The notes below the pieces were generated by a model. It was not told the DNA's origin. It searched no databases and saw only the letters and a list, made by a program, of their open reading frames with translations. The position numbers were made by a program, and so were the translations under genes. This document shows positions 10,036-18,490 of a stretch of DNA of 64,000 bases, one piece after another. The first letter of the stretch is position 1. Every line of letters begins with the position of its first letter. Source of the stretch: Pseudanabaena sp. Salubria-1 (lineage in GTDB: Bacteria > Cyanobacteriota > Cyanobacteriia > Pseudanabaenales > Pseudanabaenaceae); contig JALQCR010000014.1 in NCBI GenBank assembly GCA_023336205.1, positions 98,978 through 162,977 on the forward strand. Reading direction: 5' to 3'.

Positions 10036-10632
10036 TTATTGAAAAGAGAGAGAAAGAATACCTAGGATTTTATCGATATTGCTGAGTTGATACTCTGTTA
10101 AATCGATCTCCACAAGTCGATCGCAGAGCCTCAAAAACTTCCAATCATTACCAGTAGTAGCAGCTCCGTAAATTACAGAAATATCATTTTGGTGCTGTTG
10201 ATTAAAAAGTTTCGCTGCCCACATTTCAGCAATACATTGACCTAATGCTCCGTTGATATTCTCTTTCTTCGCCTCAACTACGACCACAACAGGCGCTTTG
10301 AGCATTAGTTGCGATGGCGATCGGCTTAATAAAAAATCACAAACACCATTTAATCCAGAATCGCGATCGATGTTTAGCTCCACTCCTGAGAATAAACTCG
10401 CGTTATCTAAATATTTTTTACGAACTTCTACCAGAATGGGCGCAATAATTAACTCTGATCGAGCTTTTTCTGTATTCATCGCAAGTGCTAAAGGGACAAA
10501 CTCTTTTAGAAGTTGTTTGAGAAATTCACTAGTTTCCACTAATGGAGAATCATCGAGTAAATTAGCGCGTTCAGTAACCTTGAGGTCAAAGGCTATTTGA
10601 ACTGATTCTAGAGTAAATTCACTGTAAGACAT
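10036..10632 (-). CDS. Predicted PD-(D/E)XK nuclease-fold protein, function unknown
   Basis: A 198-residue protein with a helical N-terminal half and a core that reads GVCDFLL ... VVVVVEAKKENINGALGQCIAEM. The D...ExK arrangement with a following helix is the PD-(D/E)XK nuclease signature. This family is common as hypothetical proteins in cyanobacteria. Cytoplasmic. The start ATG 10632 has a good AGGTGAT ribosome site. It lies between the hydrolase and the DUF6615-like gene on the same strand, so the whole minus-strand block may be read through. No partner methylase is nearby. Confidence 0.65.
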   Translation of the reverse strand: MSYSEFTLESVQIAFDLKVTERANLLDDSPLVETSEFLKQLLKEFVPLALAMNTEKARSELIIAPILVEVRKKYLDNASLFSGVELNIDRDSGLNGVCDFLLSRSPSQLMLKAPVVVVVEAKKENINGALGQCIAEMWAAKLFNQQHQNDISVIYGAATTGNDWKFLRLCDRLVEIDLTEYQLSNIDKILGILSLSFQ

Positions 10633-10704
10633 CTTAATATCACCTATTAATTTTCTTCTGTTAACTGAATCTATAATTAGTTATCACTTTATAAGATAGA
10701 TCTC

Positions 10705-11514
10705 CTAAAAATTTTCACCTAAGTAATCTGCAACAAGAATTCGTTTAGGATAATTACCTTCTCTATAAAACTCATCATCTGAGGAATAAAAACGATTACT
10801 CAGATCATTAAACAGTCTAAATGTCGAATTAGTCTCGATAGCATCGGACAAGTTTTCTGGCAATCTAGGATAGACAAAAACATCTCCAAAACCCCACGAA
10901 GTATGAATTGCTGTTCTGGATGCATAAACTTGAAGTAGAGAAGGACAATAAACTAAGCAACGCCAAGGTTTTGTATCATAGAGGTTATGTAAAAAGTCAA
11001 AGGTTCTTTTCCCTCGTTGCTGAAGTGCTTTTTGAACATTCTTTAACGGAGTAACAGTGCAACCAAGTTGCATAGTATCTAGTGGCAAATTACAATGCCA
11101 ATAAGGGGTTAAATTAGTATACTCAGAGTAGTTGTAGAAACAGTACAGAGGAATAGCTCTATTGCTTCGGGAATATCTTTCTAAAATGTCAATCTGTTGT
11201 TCTGAATCTACTTTGTGTCCAAGAGATTTATAGTTAGTAAATTTTGTATCAATCTTTTTAGCTTGAACGGCATAACGAAGATATCCTATACGACTATTTC
11301 CAATCCACCACTCCCAATCTGTACCTTGGCACGACTCAATTCTCTTGCTGTCAGTTTTTATGATTGTAACTTCAGGACATTTAGCCATAGAAATTTCCAA
11401 AAGATTTAAGTCTGTAATTGTTTCTTCTCCTTGAGAAACTTTGTGTTGTTTAGCATGAAAAATACGTTGCCAAGTAGAAGATGCTAGTTTTTCAAATAAG
11501 TCCACAGATCTCAT
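10705..11514 (-). CDS. DUF6615-like protein
   Basis: A 269-residue protein. The segment QGEETITDLNLLEISMAK and the later GTDWEWWIGNSRIGYLRYAVQAKKI are typical of DUF6615 proteins. D-x-E ... QAKK resembles a degenerate PD-(D/E)XK active site. The C-terminal half is rich in aromatic residues and reads through conserved CLVYCPSLLQ. I used ATG 11514, nine bases after GAAGGA, rather than the GTG at 11538. It starts 55 bases downstream of the kinase stop on the same strand, so it may be the last gene of that operon. Function unknown. Confidence 0.65.
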   Translation of the reverse strand: MRSVDLFEKLASSTWQRIFHAKQHKVSQGEETITDLNLLEISMAKCPEVTIIKTDSKRIESCQGTDWEWWIGNSRIGYLRYAVQAKKIDTKFTNYKSLGHKVDSEQQIDILERYSRSNRAIPLYCFYNYSEYTNLTPYWHCNLPLDTMQLGCTVTPLKNVQKALQQRGKRTFDFLHNLYDTKPWRCLVYCPSLLQVYASRTAIHTSWGFGDVFVYPRLPENLSDAIETNSTFRLFNDLSNRFYSSDDEFYREGNYPKRILVADYLGENF

Positions 11515-11569
11515 ATAAGTTAATCCTTCTTTTTGCACAGGTACAAGGGTAATTTGTCTAGAATGTATT

Positions 11570-13438
11570 CTAAGCTAATTGTAACTGCAAAATCTTTTGT
11601 GCATGAATCACGTAGATACCCTGTGAGCCAACAATGAGAGAACATCCACTATCGACATAGGGTTCAGTTTCGGGGAAAGTTTTGGTAATCATAATCTGTC
11701 CATTTTGTGACTCAACTCTAGCAATACCCTCATCGGTGGGAACGAATAGCCAATTGGCGATCGTACTGCATCCATGAAAATGATCTAGCCATGTGATATC
11801 ACCTTTTGGAGCGACAAGAGTAGCAACTAATTCACCAGTATCTCGCAGTACGGAAACTCGATGCATGATTTTGCCTTGCTCTTGAGTGGCTGTAAAGAAC
11901 CAGCAAAGGCGATCGCTAAAGACACAATTTGCATCAATTAGTTCTCCTCGGATTGCTGGAAGCTGCACGCGATCGCAAATCCCTGCACGCTTAGCATCAA
12001 AGGTGAAAGCTACACTGAGACTACCTGCGCGATAAAATCCGAAGCCAAAGGTTTCGCCAATCCAGAATTGGGTTTGTCCTTCGAGAATATCACCGATATA
12101 TTCATTGCCAAGTTTGCCATCGCGTAATAGTTGACCATTGCCGATCCAATAACGAGAGAAAGAATTTGCACGAATCAGATCGGCGGCGATCGCATTCGGC
12201 GGCTGTCCTTGGGTGAGGGTAATCGCTTTGCCTTGTCCATTACCTTTTTTTGTAACAATTGTAGACTTACCAAAAATCGCGAATTGAATATTTGCATCAA
12301 GTTCACCTGACAGTAACACTGCATTATCTTCACGTTTAAACTCATTGCGATCGTGATAAAGATAGTAGAGCGAGTTGTTTTGTAAAACCGCTTGTAAGAT
12401 CACGCCTTCAGTTTGAAAAATCTGAACAACCTTGCAAGTTATCGCTCCTACTAGACTCTTTTCCACCACAGCAACAGCGATTGTGGGAGTGCAAATTGGG
12501 CAAGAAGTTCTTAAATGCTCAATTCCACATTGATTACACCTTGTCCAACGCATCGATTCGAGAAGTGGTTTGGGGAAGTCTCCGCGCCAATCTTTTTCAA
12601 AGCAGTTGTGGAAATGATGTAACAAATCATCAGAAAGAACTTTATAAGGAATTGCAGGTTTGGGATAGCGTACGTCAGAATGAAAAACGGTGATGCGCTG
12701 CAATGGTCTAGCACTATGGGGAATTTGTGAGGCTGGCGACTTGGGCTTGTATACGCCGCCATAGGGATCGACATAGAGCAGGCTTTGCATAAGCATTACC
12801 GTAAATGCGTACCAATCAGAATCGGGATTGTGAGAACTGGTGAGAATTGGTTGATTTGCGTTGCGATCGCACAAAATCGGATCGACAAATCTCGCTGTGA
12901 AAACCTTACAGGGAAACTGTCCAAACTGGAAAGAATCTGCATCAATAAGATTGACTTGATTTTGAGAAACTAGCAAATTCAAATCATTGAAATCGCCAAT
13001 CGTCACGTTGGCTTGATGGACTTGGAGAACCGTATTATGCAGATCGCGAAATAGGTTTGTGACAAATTGCTGCGAGATGCCATTGGTGCTGCGATAATTG
13101 CGATCGCTATATTTCAACAAGGTAACTGTGTTTTGCAAAAATGGCATCGTATAGCCAAGGATATTAGTACCTTGCTTATCCGTTGCAAGAGTTTCAGGCT
13201 TTATAACTCTTGCTGGAAGATTTTGAGGAAAAACACGCAATTTTTGCTGATGTAATGCAATCCTTGCTGTTGCAGCCAGTTGCTCTTGAGGCAGTAGCTC
13301 ATAATCAGCATGATTGGCGGGTTTAAACAGCTTGAGAACCTTGCCATTACCAATATCATAAATATCTGCTTCGCCACCTTTGCCGATCGCCGATTTCAGA
13401 TTAAGTTTAACTCGCTTCTGATTGAGATAGACTTCCAT
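11570..13438 (-). CDS. Protein kinase-like protein with zinc ribbon and C-terminal propeller-like region
   Basis: A 622-residue protein. The N-terminal kinase-like domain (about 1-280) has a glycine loop GKGGEA (19-24), the ATP lysine in VLKLFKP, a catalytic loop GDFNDLNLLV and a metal motif DADSF in place of DFG. A zinc ribbon follows (CNQCGIEHLRTSCPIC). The C-terminal 290 residues are short beta segments suggestive of a beta-propeller. This architecture is that of kinases coupled to PP2C phosphatases and vWA proteins in TerY-P type systems. It is the third gene of an operon with PP2C and ADP-ribosylglycohydrolase. Its start overlaps the end of the latter by 32 bases, suggesting translational coupling. 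Confidence 0.8.
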   Translation of the reverse strand: MEVYLNQKRVKLNLKSAIGKGGEADIYDIGNGKVLKLFKPANHADYELLPQEQLAATARIALHQQKLRVFPQNLPARVIKPETLATDKQGTNILGYTMPFLQNTVTLLKYSDRNYRSTNGISQQFVTNLFRDLHNTVLQVHQANVTIGDFNDLNLLVSQNQVNLIDADSFQFGQFPCKVFTARFVDPILCDRNANQPILTSSHNPDSDWYAFTVMLMQSLLYVDPYGGVYKPKSPASQIPHSARPLQRITVFHSDVRYPKPAIPYKVLSDDLLHHFHNCFEKDWRGDFPKPLLESMRWTRCNQCGIEHLRTSCPICTPTIAVAVVEKSLVGAITCKVVQIFQTEGVILQAVLQNNSLYYLYHDRNEFKREDNAVLLSGELDANIQFAIFGKSTIVTKKGNGQGKAITLTQGQPPNAIAADLIRANSFSRYWIGNGQLLRDGKLGNEYIGDILEGQTQFWIGETFGFGFYRAGSLSVAFTFDAKRAGICDRVQLPAIRGELIDANCVFSDRLCWFFTATQEQGKIMHRVSVLRDTGELVATLVAPKGDITWLDHFHGCSTIANWLFVPTDEGIARVESQNGQIMITKTFPETEPYVDSGCSLIVGSQGIYVIHAQKILQLQLA

Positions 13439-14189
13439 AAAATTTCTCCACAACTTCTCTCATATTGAAATCGAGATAACTCAATGCTTTTTTAGCGATA
13501 TCTGTCGGCACTCCACCATAAAAGGCTTCGGCAATACCACCAGTAATACAGGCAAGCGTATCGCTATCACCACCTAAAGAAATTGCATTCCTAATTGCAT
13601 CTTCAAAATCCTTCGATTCCAAAAAAGCGATAATCGCCTCTGGTACTGTTTCTTGACATGACTCATTAAAAACATAGGTTGGACGTATTTCATCCACAGT
13701 TCGATTTAAGTCATAGTCAAAGGATTGTGCGATCGCAGTTTTAATATCCTCTTTGCTCTGCCCCTTTCGCGCCATAAAGATCGCTACTGCTGTCGCTTGT
13801 GCACCTTTGATTCCTTCTGGATGATTATGCGTAACTTCAGCCGATCGCTTAGCTTCATTCATCACCGCTTCCAAATCGTTATAGGCAAATCCTACCGCGC
13901 TAACTCGCATTGCTGAGCCATTACCCCAGCTATTGTAAGGTTCCATGCTCTCAGAGCTAATCCATTGTCTGAAGCGACCACCATAACCTCTACCTGTATA
14001 TTTGCGGGCATAGTTCTTGATGTATTCGGTGTAGTTACCATTGTTCATTAAACAATCAGCAACCGCTATAGTTAATACTGTATCATCGGTGAATTTACAG
14101 TCTACGCCAAAGAGAGGGAAGTCTTTAGAGCGATGATTATTAAATTCATAAATCGAACCAACGATATCACCAACAATTGCACCTAACAT
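13407..14189 (-). CDS. ADP-ribosylglycohydrolase (DraG/ARH family)
   Basis: A 260-residue hydrolase expected to remove ADP-ribose from protein side chains or related ADP-ribosylated substrates, using a binuclear metal centre. The family motifs are present: LGAIVGDIVGSIYEF, FTDDTVLTIAVADCL, NGSAMRVSAVGF and SLGGDSDTLACITGGIAEAFYG. I chose ATG 14189, six bases downstream of AGAGGTG; the apparent start at 14198 is a GTG inside that ribosome site. It begins five bases after the PP2C stop and overlaps the kinase gene, so the three form a tight operon. No ADP-ribosyltransferase is seen in the window. Confidence 0.93.
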   Translation of the reverse strand: MLGAIVGDIVGSIYEFNNHRSKDFPLFGVDCKFTDDTVLTIAVADCLMNNGNYTEYIKNYARKYTGRGYGGRFRQWISSESMEPYNSWGNGSAMRVSAVGFAYNDLEAVMNEAKRSAEVTHNHPEGIKGAQATAVAIFMARKGQSKEDIKTAIAQSFDYDLNRTVDEIRPTYVFNESCQETVPEAIIAFLESKDFEDAIRNAISLGGDSDTLACITGGIAEAFYGGVPTDIAKKALSYLDFNMREVVEKFYGSLSQSEAS

Positions 14190-14194
14190 GATTA

Positions 14195-15061
14195 TCACCT
14201 CTTTTTTCTAATTACTACTAAAGTTGTGTCGTCAGATAAAACGCCCGATCGCTTAATTAATTCTCTTTTATTCCAATCAGGCTTAAATTCCTCTCGATTT
14301 AGCATGGATAACTTACGCCTGATCGCATCAGGATTTTTGAAATAACGATCTTCTTGCCAAAATTGATCAACTTCTTCAACCGCAATCAAATCATCAATTC
14401 CATCAGTAGCGATCAAAACTGATTCTACTTCTGCTGTGGGTAGCCGATCGCGAATCTCAAACTCAATAGCGTCAGGGCGATATAAACCGTAGGCAAGATA
14501 GGGCGGTGCATTGTCAGGATAAGCAGGGATTTGAGTAAGCTTGCCATTAACAGCGATCGCACCATCACCAATTGTGAAAGTAACCGTTTCGCTAGGAGTA
14601 ATGACTAAGCCCACAATTGTAAATAACAGATAATTATTCACAAATTCCATTACAGATTCTGGATCTTCATTGGAGATCGCGACAAAATCTTTCAATTTTT
14701 GCAACAAGTTTATTTTGAGAACATCCCAAAAGTCAGGCTCAGATATCGCCAAACCTTGATTGACTAAATCCGCGATCGCATCAGTTACCATCCGCGAACC
14801 GATCTTTGCCCCAACTTCACTATGCTTGCCACTGCCGCAACCATCACATACGACAGCTGTTATAAATTGATCCCATAGGATAATCCGCAGAGCATCCTGA
14901 TTATTTTTGCTAGCAAAAACATGGTTGCGTCCAATAATTGATCCGCAGGCATACTCAAACTGACTTGACAAATTTTGAATTTCATTTTGAATTTCATTTT
15001 GCATTTCTAAGTCAGGAATTTGTGGCGATCGCATATCAGGGACTTCAACTTGCTCTTGCAT
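14195..15061 (-). CDS. PP2C-family serine/threonine phosphatase
   Basis: A 288-residue cytoplasmic PP2C-like metal-dependent phosphatase. Motifs in order: NQDALRI, VVCDGCGSGKHSEVGAKIG with the metal-binding Asp, FTIGDGAIAV, VLIATDGIDDLI and the final SGVLSDDTTLVVI. It is somewhat short, and the first motif lacks the usual RxxNED form. Residues 20-30 carry a small tandem repeat (NEIQNEIQN) matching a 12-base DNA repeat at about 14973-15006. First gene of the operon with ADP-ribosylglycohydrolase and kinase. It probably counteracts the kinase on shared targets (inference). The promoter and operators lie just upstream at 15068-15119. Confidence 0.85.
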   Translation of the reverse strand: MQEQVEVPDMRSPQIPDLEMQNEIQNEIQNLSSQFEYACGSIIGRNHVFASKNNQDALRIILWDQFITAVVCDGCGSGKHSEVGAKIGSRMVTDAIADLVNQGLAISEPDFWDVLKINLLQKLKDFVAISNEDPESVMEFVNNYLLFTIVGLVITPSETVTFTIGDGAIAVNGKLTQIPAYPDNAPPYLAYGLYRPDAIEFEIRDRLPTAEVESVLIATDGIDDLIAVEEVDQFWQEDRYFKNPDAIRRKLSMLNREEFKPDWNKRELIKRSGVLSDDTTLVVIRKKR

Positions 15062-15067
15062 GACGAT

Positions 15068-15088
15068 ATAGTGTATAAACTACATAAA
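15068..15088. promoter_or_regulatory. Second, imperfect NrtR-type palindrome
   Basis: ATAGTGT-N7-ACATAAA, with the same left half-site and the same GT-N7-AC core as the perfect site at 15094-15114. It lies between the predicted transcription start and the start codon of the PP2C gene, where a bound repressor would act as a roadblock. It was read by eye from the symmetric half-site. Confidence 0.5.
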
Positions 15089-15090
15089 CA

Positions 15091-15119
15091 ACTATAGTGT
15101 CATTTTTACACTATGTCAA
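15091..15119 (-). promoter_or_regulatory. Sigma-70-type promoter of the PP2C-ADPRH-kinase operon
   Basis: On the minus strand TTGACA (15119-15114) is followed after exactly 17 bases by TATAGT (15096-15091), about 30 bases before the PP2C start at 15061. The near-consensus -35, exact spacing and good -10 make this one of the strongest promoters visible in the window. The spacer is occupied by a perfect palindrome, so it should be repressible. Confidence 0.7.
15094..15114. promoter_or_regulatory. nrtR box: Perfect palindromic operator, NrtR-type (GT-N7-AC)
   Basis: ATAGTGT-N7-ACACTAT, a 21-base palindrome lying exactly over the -35/-10 spacer of the PP2C operon promoter. As I recall, NrtR regulators bind 21-bp palindromes with a conserved GT-N7-AC core, and a gene for an NrtR-family protein was originally the divergent neighbour (now at 16280 after an IS30 insertion). 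Match to NrtR is inference from position and pattern. Confidence 0.55.
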
Positions 15120-15192
15120 GAGTAAAAATAATTACGAGTTGATAATTCGTAATTCGTAATTCGTAATTTCTAAATCTCCAATTACAAAAATG

Positions 15193-16279
15193 CGCCAATT
15201 CAAGGATGAAATGCAACGGGTTCTGATGAAGCAAAGAATACTTCGTAAGGAGTACGATAGTCAAGTGATTTTCTGGGTCTGTGATTGATCAAATTCACTG
15301 CCTTCTGAAAGTCCTCTTCTTTCACGATTTTAAAGTTTGTACTTTTGGGATAGAACTCTCTAATTAATCCATTGGTGTGTTCATTCAATCCACGTTCCCA
15401 TGAATGATATGGATTCGCAAAGAAGGTCTCTAGTTTCAATCTTTCAGATAGCTTCTCATGCCCACAGAATTCTCTTCCATTATCAAAGGTCATTGTCTTT
15501 CGAGATGTTGATTCTATAGGCTCAAATAGATTGAATGTCACTCTGTTTATCTCATCCATCGTCTTGTTCTTAGCTAGTCCAGCAAGTAAATACTTCGATG
15601 CTTTATCAACATGCGTAACTACGATACCTGTGTGGTTGCACCCGATTACCGTATCACTTTCCCAATGTCCAATCTCTGTTTTTAAATCTGCAATCTTCGG
15701 TCGATTCTCTATCCCTACCCTATTGGGAATGCCACCTCGCTTCTGATGGCGACCTTTGCGCCTTCGTTGCTTTTGCTTCTGCCTCAGATATTGTTGATAT
15801 ATTCCCATCTCTTGATGGTTTGCATAGATCATCAGATAAATCGTCTCATAGCTGATTTTACCTAGCCCCTCCCTTTCCATTCTCCCTGCTAGTTGCTCTG
15901 GGCTGTGGTGTTGCTCTAACCGTTGTTTGACTTCGGCGATCGTCTCAGCACTGATGCTCTGAAATCTTACCTTTGCTTGTTTCCGTCTTGCTTTCATCAG
16001 GGCAACCGCAGTATCTGGCAAATAGCCAATCTGTCGCTCGTCTGTATTGCGCGATAACTCTCTTGAAATCGTACTTTTGTTTCGCTTCAAGCGACGACCT
16101 ATCTCTGATACAGATAATTGCTCAATTACTCTTAGTTTATACAGTTCACTTCTTTCTGTGGTGGTAAGATGGACAAAGCTCATGAGGGTATCCTAATTAT
16201 TGTGATTAATATCAGAATATCCTTATGAGTCCCTTTACGCAAAGATCTCTAGGTGTTGCATTTCATCCTTGAATTGGCG
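15193..16279 (-). mobile_element. IS30-family element inserted on the nrtR start codon
   Basis: A 1087-bp element with perfect 25-bp terminal inverted repeats (15193-15217 and 16255-16279, beginning CGCCAATTCAAGGATG). It is flanked by a 3-bp direct repeat ATG at 15190-15192 and 16280-16282. Complete and probably recent, as the repeats show no mismatch. Confidence 0.95.
15200..16183 (-). CDS. IS30-family transposase
   Basis: A 327-residue transposase. The N-terminal helix-turn-helix (LTTTERSELYKL ... SVSEIGRRLKRNKSTISRELSRN) is the IS30 signature. The DDE catalytic core follows: IGHWESDTVIG with the first Asp, MTFDNGREFCGHE with the second, and the NGLIREFYPKSTNF glutamate region. The last residues overlap the terminal inverted repeat. 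It appears intact and therefore possibly active. Confidence 0.96.
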   Translation of the reverse strand: MSFVHLTTTERSELYKLRVIEQLSVSEIGRRLKRNKSTISRELSRNTDERQIGYLPDTAVALMKARRKQAKVRFQSISAETIAEVKQRLEQHHSPEQLAGRMEREGLGKISYETIYLMIYANHQEMGIYQQYLRQKQKQRRRKGRHQKRGGIPNRVGIENRPKIADLKTEIGHWESDTVIGCNHTGIVVTHVDKASKYLLAGLAKNKTMDEINRVTFNLFEPIESTSRKTMTFDNGREFCGHEKLSERLKLETFFANPYHSWERGLNEHTNGLIREFYPKSTNFKIVKEEDFQKAVNLINHRPRKSLDYRTPYEVFFASSEPVAFHP

Positions 16280-16969
16280 ATGTACAACTACGAATACCCC
16301 CGCCCTGCTCTCACCGTTGACTGCATTATCTTTGGACTTGATGCTCAGCAAGAACTCAAAGTCATGCTGATTCAACGGGATATTCCGCCATTTAAGGGGC
16401 AATGGGCGATCCCAGGGGGATTTGTCCGCATTGAAGAAACCCTTGAAGAGGCGGCTTTGCGAGAATTGCAAGAGGAAACAGGCATTCATCATATTTTCTT
16501 AGAACAGCTTTATACCTTTGGTGATTTGGGGCGAGATCCTCGCGATCGCACAGTTACCGTTGCTTATTACGCCCTTATAAATTTGGTCGAGCAAAAAATT
16601 CAAGCTTCTACAGATGCCCGTGCGGCTGAATGGTTTGCGATTTCTAACATTCCTCAACTTGCCTTTGACCACAATCAGATCTTGCAAATAGCGATCGCTA
16701 GGTTACGCAGCAAAATTCGTTATGAGCCTATCGGGTTTGAGCTACTACCCCAAAACTTTAGCCTGTCTCAACTACAAAGACTTTACGAAACTGTATTAGA
16801 TCGACCTCTAGACAAGCGTAATTTTCGCAAAAAAATTCTCGGCATGGACTTACTCATTGATACGGGGAAAGTCGAGCACAATGTAGCTCATCGAGCTGCG
16901 AAGCTTTATCAGTTTGACGAGAATAAATACTTACAGTTAAAACAAAAGGGATTTAATTTTGAAATCTAA
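16280..16969 (+). CDS. nrtR: NrtR-type Nudix transcriptional regulator
   Basis: A 229-residue protein with an N-terminal Nudix domain and a C-terminal winged helix. The Nudix box is complete at about residues 46-69 ([24 protein letters not shown]), so ADP-ribose pyrophosphatase activity is possible as well as ligand sensing. The C-terminal segment [24 protein letters not shown]...[10 protein letters not shown] is typical of NrtR, which controls NAD synthesis genes in response to ADP-ribose. IS30 inserted at the start codon and duplicated the ATG. The coding sequence is therefore unchanged, but the native promoter and ribosome site lie 1.1 kb away. Expression now depends on the IS end or is lost. 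Confidence 0.9.
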   Translation: MYNYEYPRPALTVDCIIFGLDAQQELKVMLIQRDIPPFKGQWAIPGGFVRIEETLEEAALRELQEETGIHHIFLEQLYTFGDLGRDPRDRTVTVAYYALINLVEQKIQASTDARAAEWFAISNIPQLAFDHNQILQIAIARLRSKIRYEPIGFELLPQNFSLSQLQRLYETVLDRPLDKRNFRKKILGMDLLIDTGKVEHNVAHRAAKLYQFDENKYLQLKQKGFNFEI

Positions 16970-17021
16970 ACCCAAAAAGGAGATGGCGGCGTGAAACGCC
17001 GCCATCTCCTTTTTGGGGTTT
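16968..17021. terminator. Hairpin at the 3' end of nrtR
   Basis: A palindrome whose left arm overlaps the nrtR stop codon (core GGCGGCG-TGAAA-CGCCGCC, outer arm AACCCAAAAAGGAGAT). It is probably a transcript-end structure and belongs to the intergenic hairpin class. Confidence 0.7.
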
Positions 17022-17035
17022 ACAGCAATTATCGA

Positions 17036-17110
17036 TCAAACGAACCACAAGAAAATTTTTGAAAGTGTTGCTTTGCAACACTTTCAAAAATTTTCTTGGT
17101 TTGGGTTTGA
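17036..17110. repeat. Dispersed repeat with core AAGTGTTG-CTTTG-CAACACTT
   Basis: A long palindrome framed by TCAAACGAACCA on the left and TGGTTTGGGTTTGA on the right. Close copies at 33742-33815 and 62722-62796 share core and frame, while the outer arms differ, and a core-only remnant is at 59297-59325. The remaining gap (17111-17298) holds no gene; the repeated AAAGATACGATCTATAAAGATGCGATCGC is visible at about 17152-17180. Confidence 0.8.
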
Positions 17111-17298
17111 TTGCAAAGCGCTGTATGTCCTAACAAGCATTGTGACATCTATAAAGATACGATCTATAAAGATGCGATCGCTAAATTAGTGATCTCAAAC
17201 TGAGTATTACAGTTAGGATGGATAGGTACAGCAGTACCGATCAAAATAATCAATAGATTTGTTAGCTTTTTGCCTTGCCCACCTCTAAGTCAAACTTT

Positions 17299-18012
17299 AT
17301 GTATAAAAAGGAACTCAAGCTTCCAAGTCGATATATAAATAACTTCTACGATGGCTCAATCTACGATCTTGTTTTTTTAGACTTAGAATGGTGTCGCGAT
17401 TTTCATAAAGATGGATTAGTACAAAAAATATTTGGTTATACGCTTACTCGTATTTTAGAAGACAGCAATGAGCAATATATAAAAATTCAATTTATTGAAT
17501 CAAGCACCCAAGAAAAAAAGATAATTCAAGATATCTTATATGACTTGCAGAGCTTACAGAGCAAGTACTTTATTGGTTATGGGCTATCGACTAGTGATAT
17601 GTTTTGCTTACGCCAAAGAATTGAGGCTCTAGATTTTATTCCCAAGGTAGATAGTATTAAAATCCTAGATTTACAAAGAATTATCCAACGGACAGATCTC
17701 AATCAAGGTTTAAATAACTTATTTGCTTATTTGGAAATTCCTATTTATAAAAGAATTAAGGGATATTATGTTTTTCGGAATGGAATTAAGGTACTACGCA
17801 AAGAAAGAGGATATGAAACAATTCTTAATGAAATCTATGAATATTGTTTAGAAGATGCCGAGAACTATTTTCATATAATCAGCAATTGGCAAACTCAATT
17901 TCCCCTAGTCGATCGCCATAAACACCAGATAATCAACCTAAAAATTGATCCGAGATCGGAGCAACGCATTAGGTCTAGAAGGGGGGCTGCATTACAAAGA
18001 CCCTCTAGTTAA
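17299..18012 (+). CDS. Predicted DEDD-type 3'-5' exonuclease-like protein
   Basis: A 237-residue protein with ribonuclease H-fold exonuclease motifs: YDLVFLDLEWCRD (D-x-E, Exo I), FIGYGLSTSDMFCLRQRI (Exo II with Asp) and EYCLEDAENYFHII (Exo III-like, Y-x3-D). The spacing is right for a short exonuclease domain. The C-terminal tail is basic (RIRSRRGAALQR). I used ATG 17299; a TTG at 17275 is the alternative. Lower GC than its neighbours. Substrate unknown; RNA or DNA 3' ends are both possible. The hairpin at its stop codon suggests a single-gene transcript. Confidence 0.6.
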   Translation: MYKKELKLPSRYINNFYDGSIYDLVFLDLEWCRDFHKDGLVQKIFGYTLTRILEDSNEQYIKIQFIESSTQEKKIIQDILYDLQSLQSKYFIGYGLSTSDMFCLRQRIEALDFIPKVDSIKILDLQRIIQRTDLNQGLNNLFAYLEIPIYKRIKGYYVFRNGIKVLRKERGYETILNEIYEYCLEDAENYFHIISNWQTQFPLVDRHKHQIINLKIDPRSEQRIRSRRGAALQRPSS

Positions 18013-18051
18013 AAAATGAGAGGCGGCGCTTTGCGCCGCCTCTCATTTTTT
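18011..18051. terminator. Hairpin with A/T flanks after the exonuclease-like gene
   Basis: Stem AAAAAATGAGAGGCGGCGC, loop TTT, ending in a T-run: a plausible bidirectional terminator. The core GGCGGCGCTTTGCGCCGCC is of the recurring class. Confidence 0.75.
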
Positions 18052-18126
18052 GGCTTCACAACGCTGTATTAGAGTGCTTGCAAAACGATATAGTAATCTA
18101 GGTCAAAACATTGCCATCGCAAAAAC

Positions 18127-18411
18127 ATGGATGTAACAGCAACAATCAAAACTATTTTGCAAGAAAAAATCGGTGCAACAATTGTCGAAATTGAAGATCG
18201 CAGTGATTTGCATAAGCACCACCAAGGACGCATGAATGCCCCAGTCGGGAGTGGTCATTATGATGCGATCGTTGTTGCTGATAGTTTTGCAGGCAAAACC
18301 ATGATGCAGCAACATCGCATGGTTTATGCAGCTCTATCCGATCAGATGCAAACTACAATTCATGCTCTATCACTCAAAACTTATACGCCCGAACAATGGC
18401 AGCAAATTTAA
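18127..18411 (+). CDS. bolA: BolA-family protein
   Basis: A 94-residue BolA/YrbA protein, full length for the family. Visible signatures are the invariant His in LHKHHQGRMNAPVGSGHYDAIVV and the loop DSFAGKTMMQQHRMVYAAL (FxGK...RxxYxAL). BolA proteins pair with monothiol glutaredoxins to bind a [2Fe-2S] cluster; the partner grxD is often adjacent in cyanobacteria but is not in this window. Cytoplasmic. Confidence 0.93.
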   Translation: MDVTATIKTILQEKIGATIVEIEDRSDLHKHHQGRMNAPVGSGHYDAIVVADSFAGKTMMQQHRMVYAALSDQMQTTIHALSLKTYTPEQWQQI

Positions 18412-18490
18412 TTTGAGGAGTAAAAATAGCACTAATTCTGCTGCTCAAATTGAATTTGCTTGTTAAAGAAATGTTGTAGGAACTTGTTAA

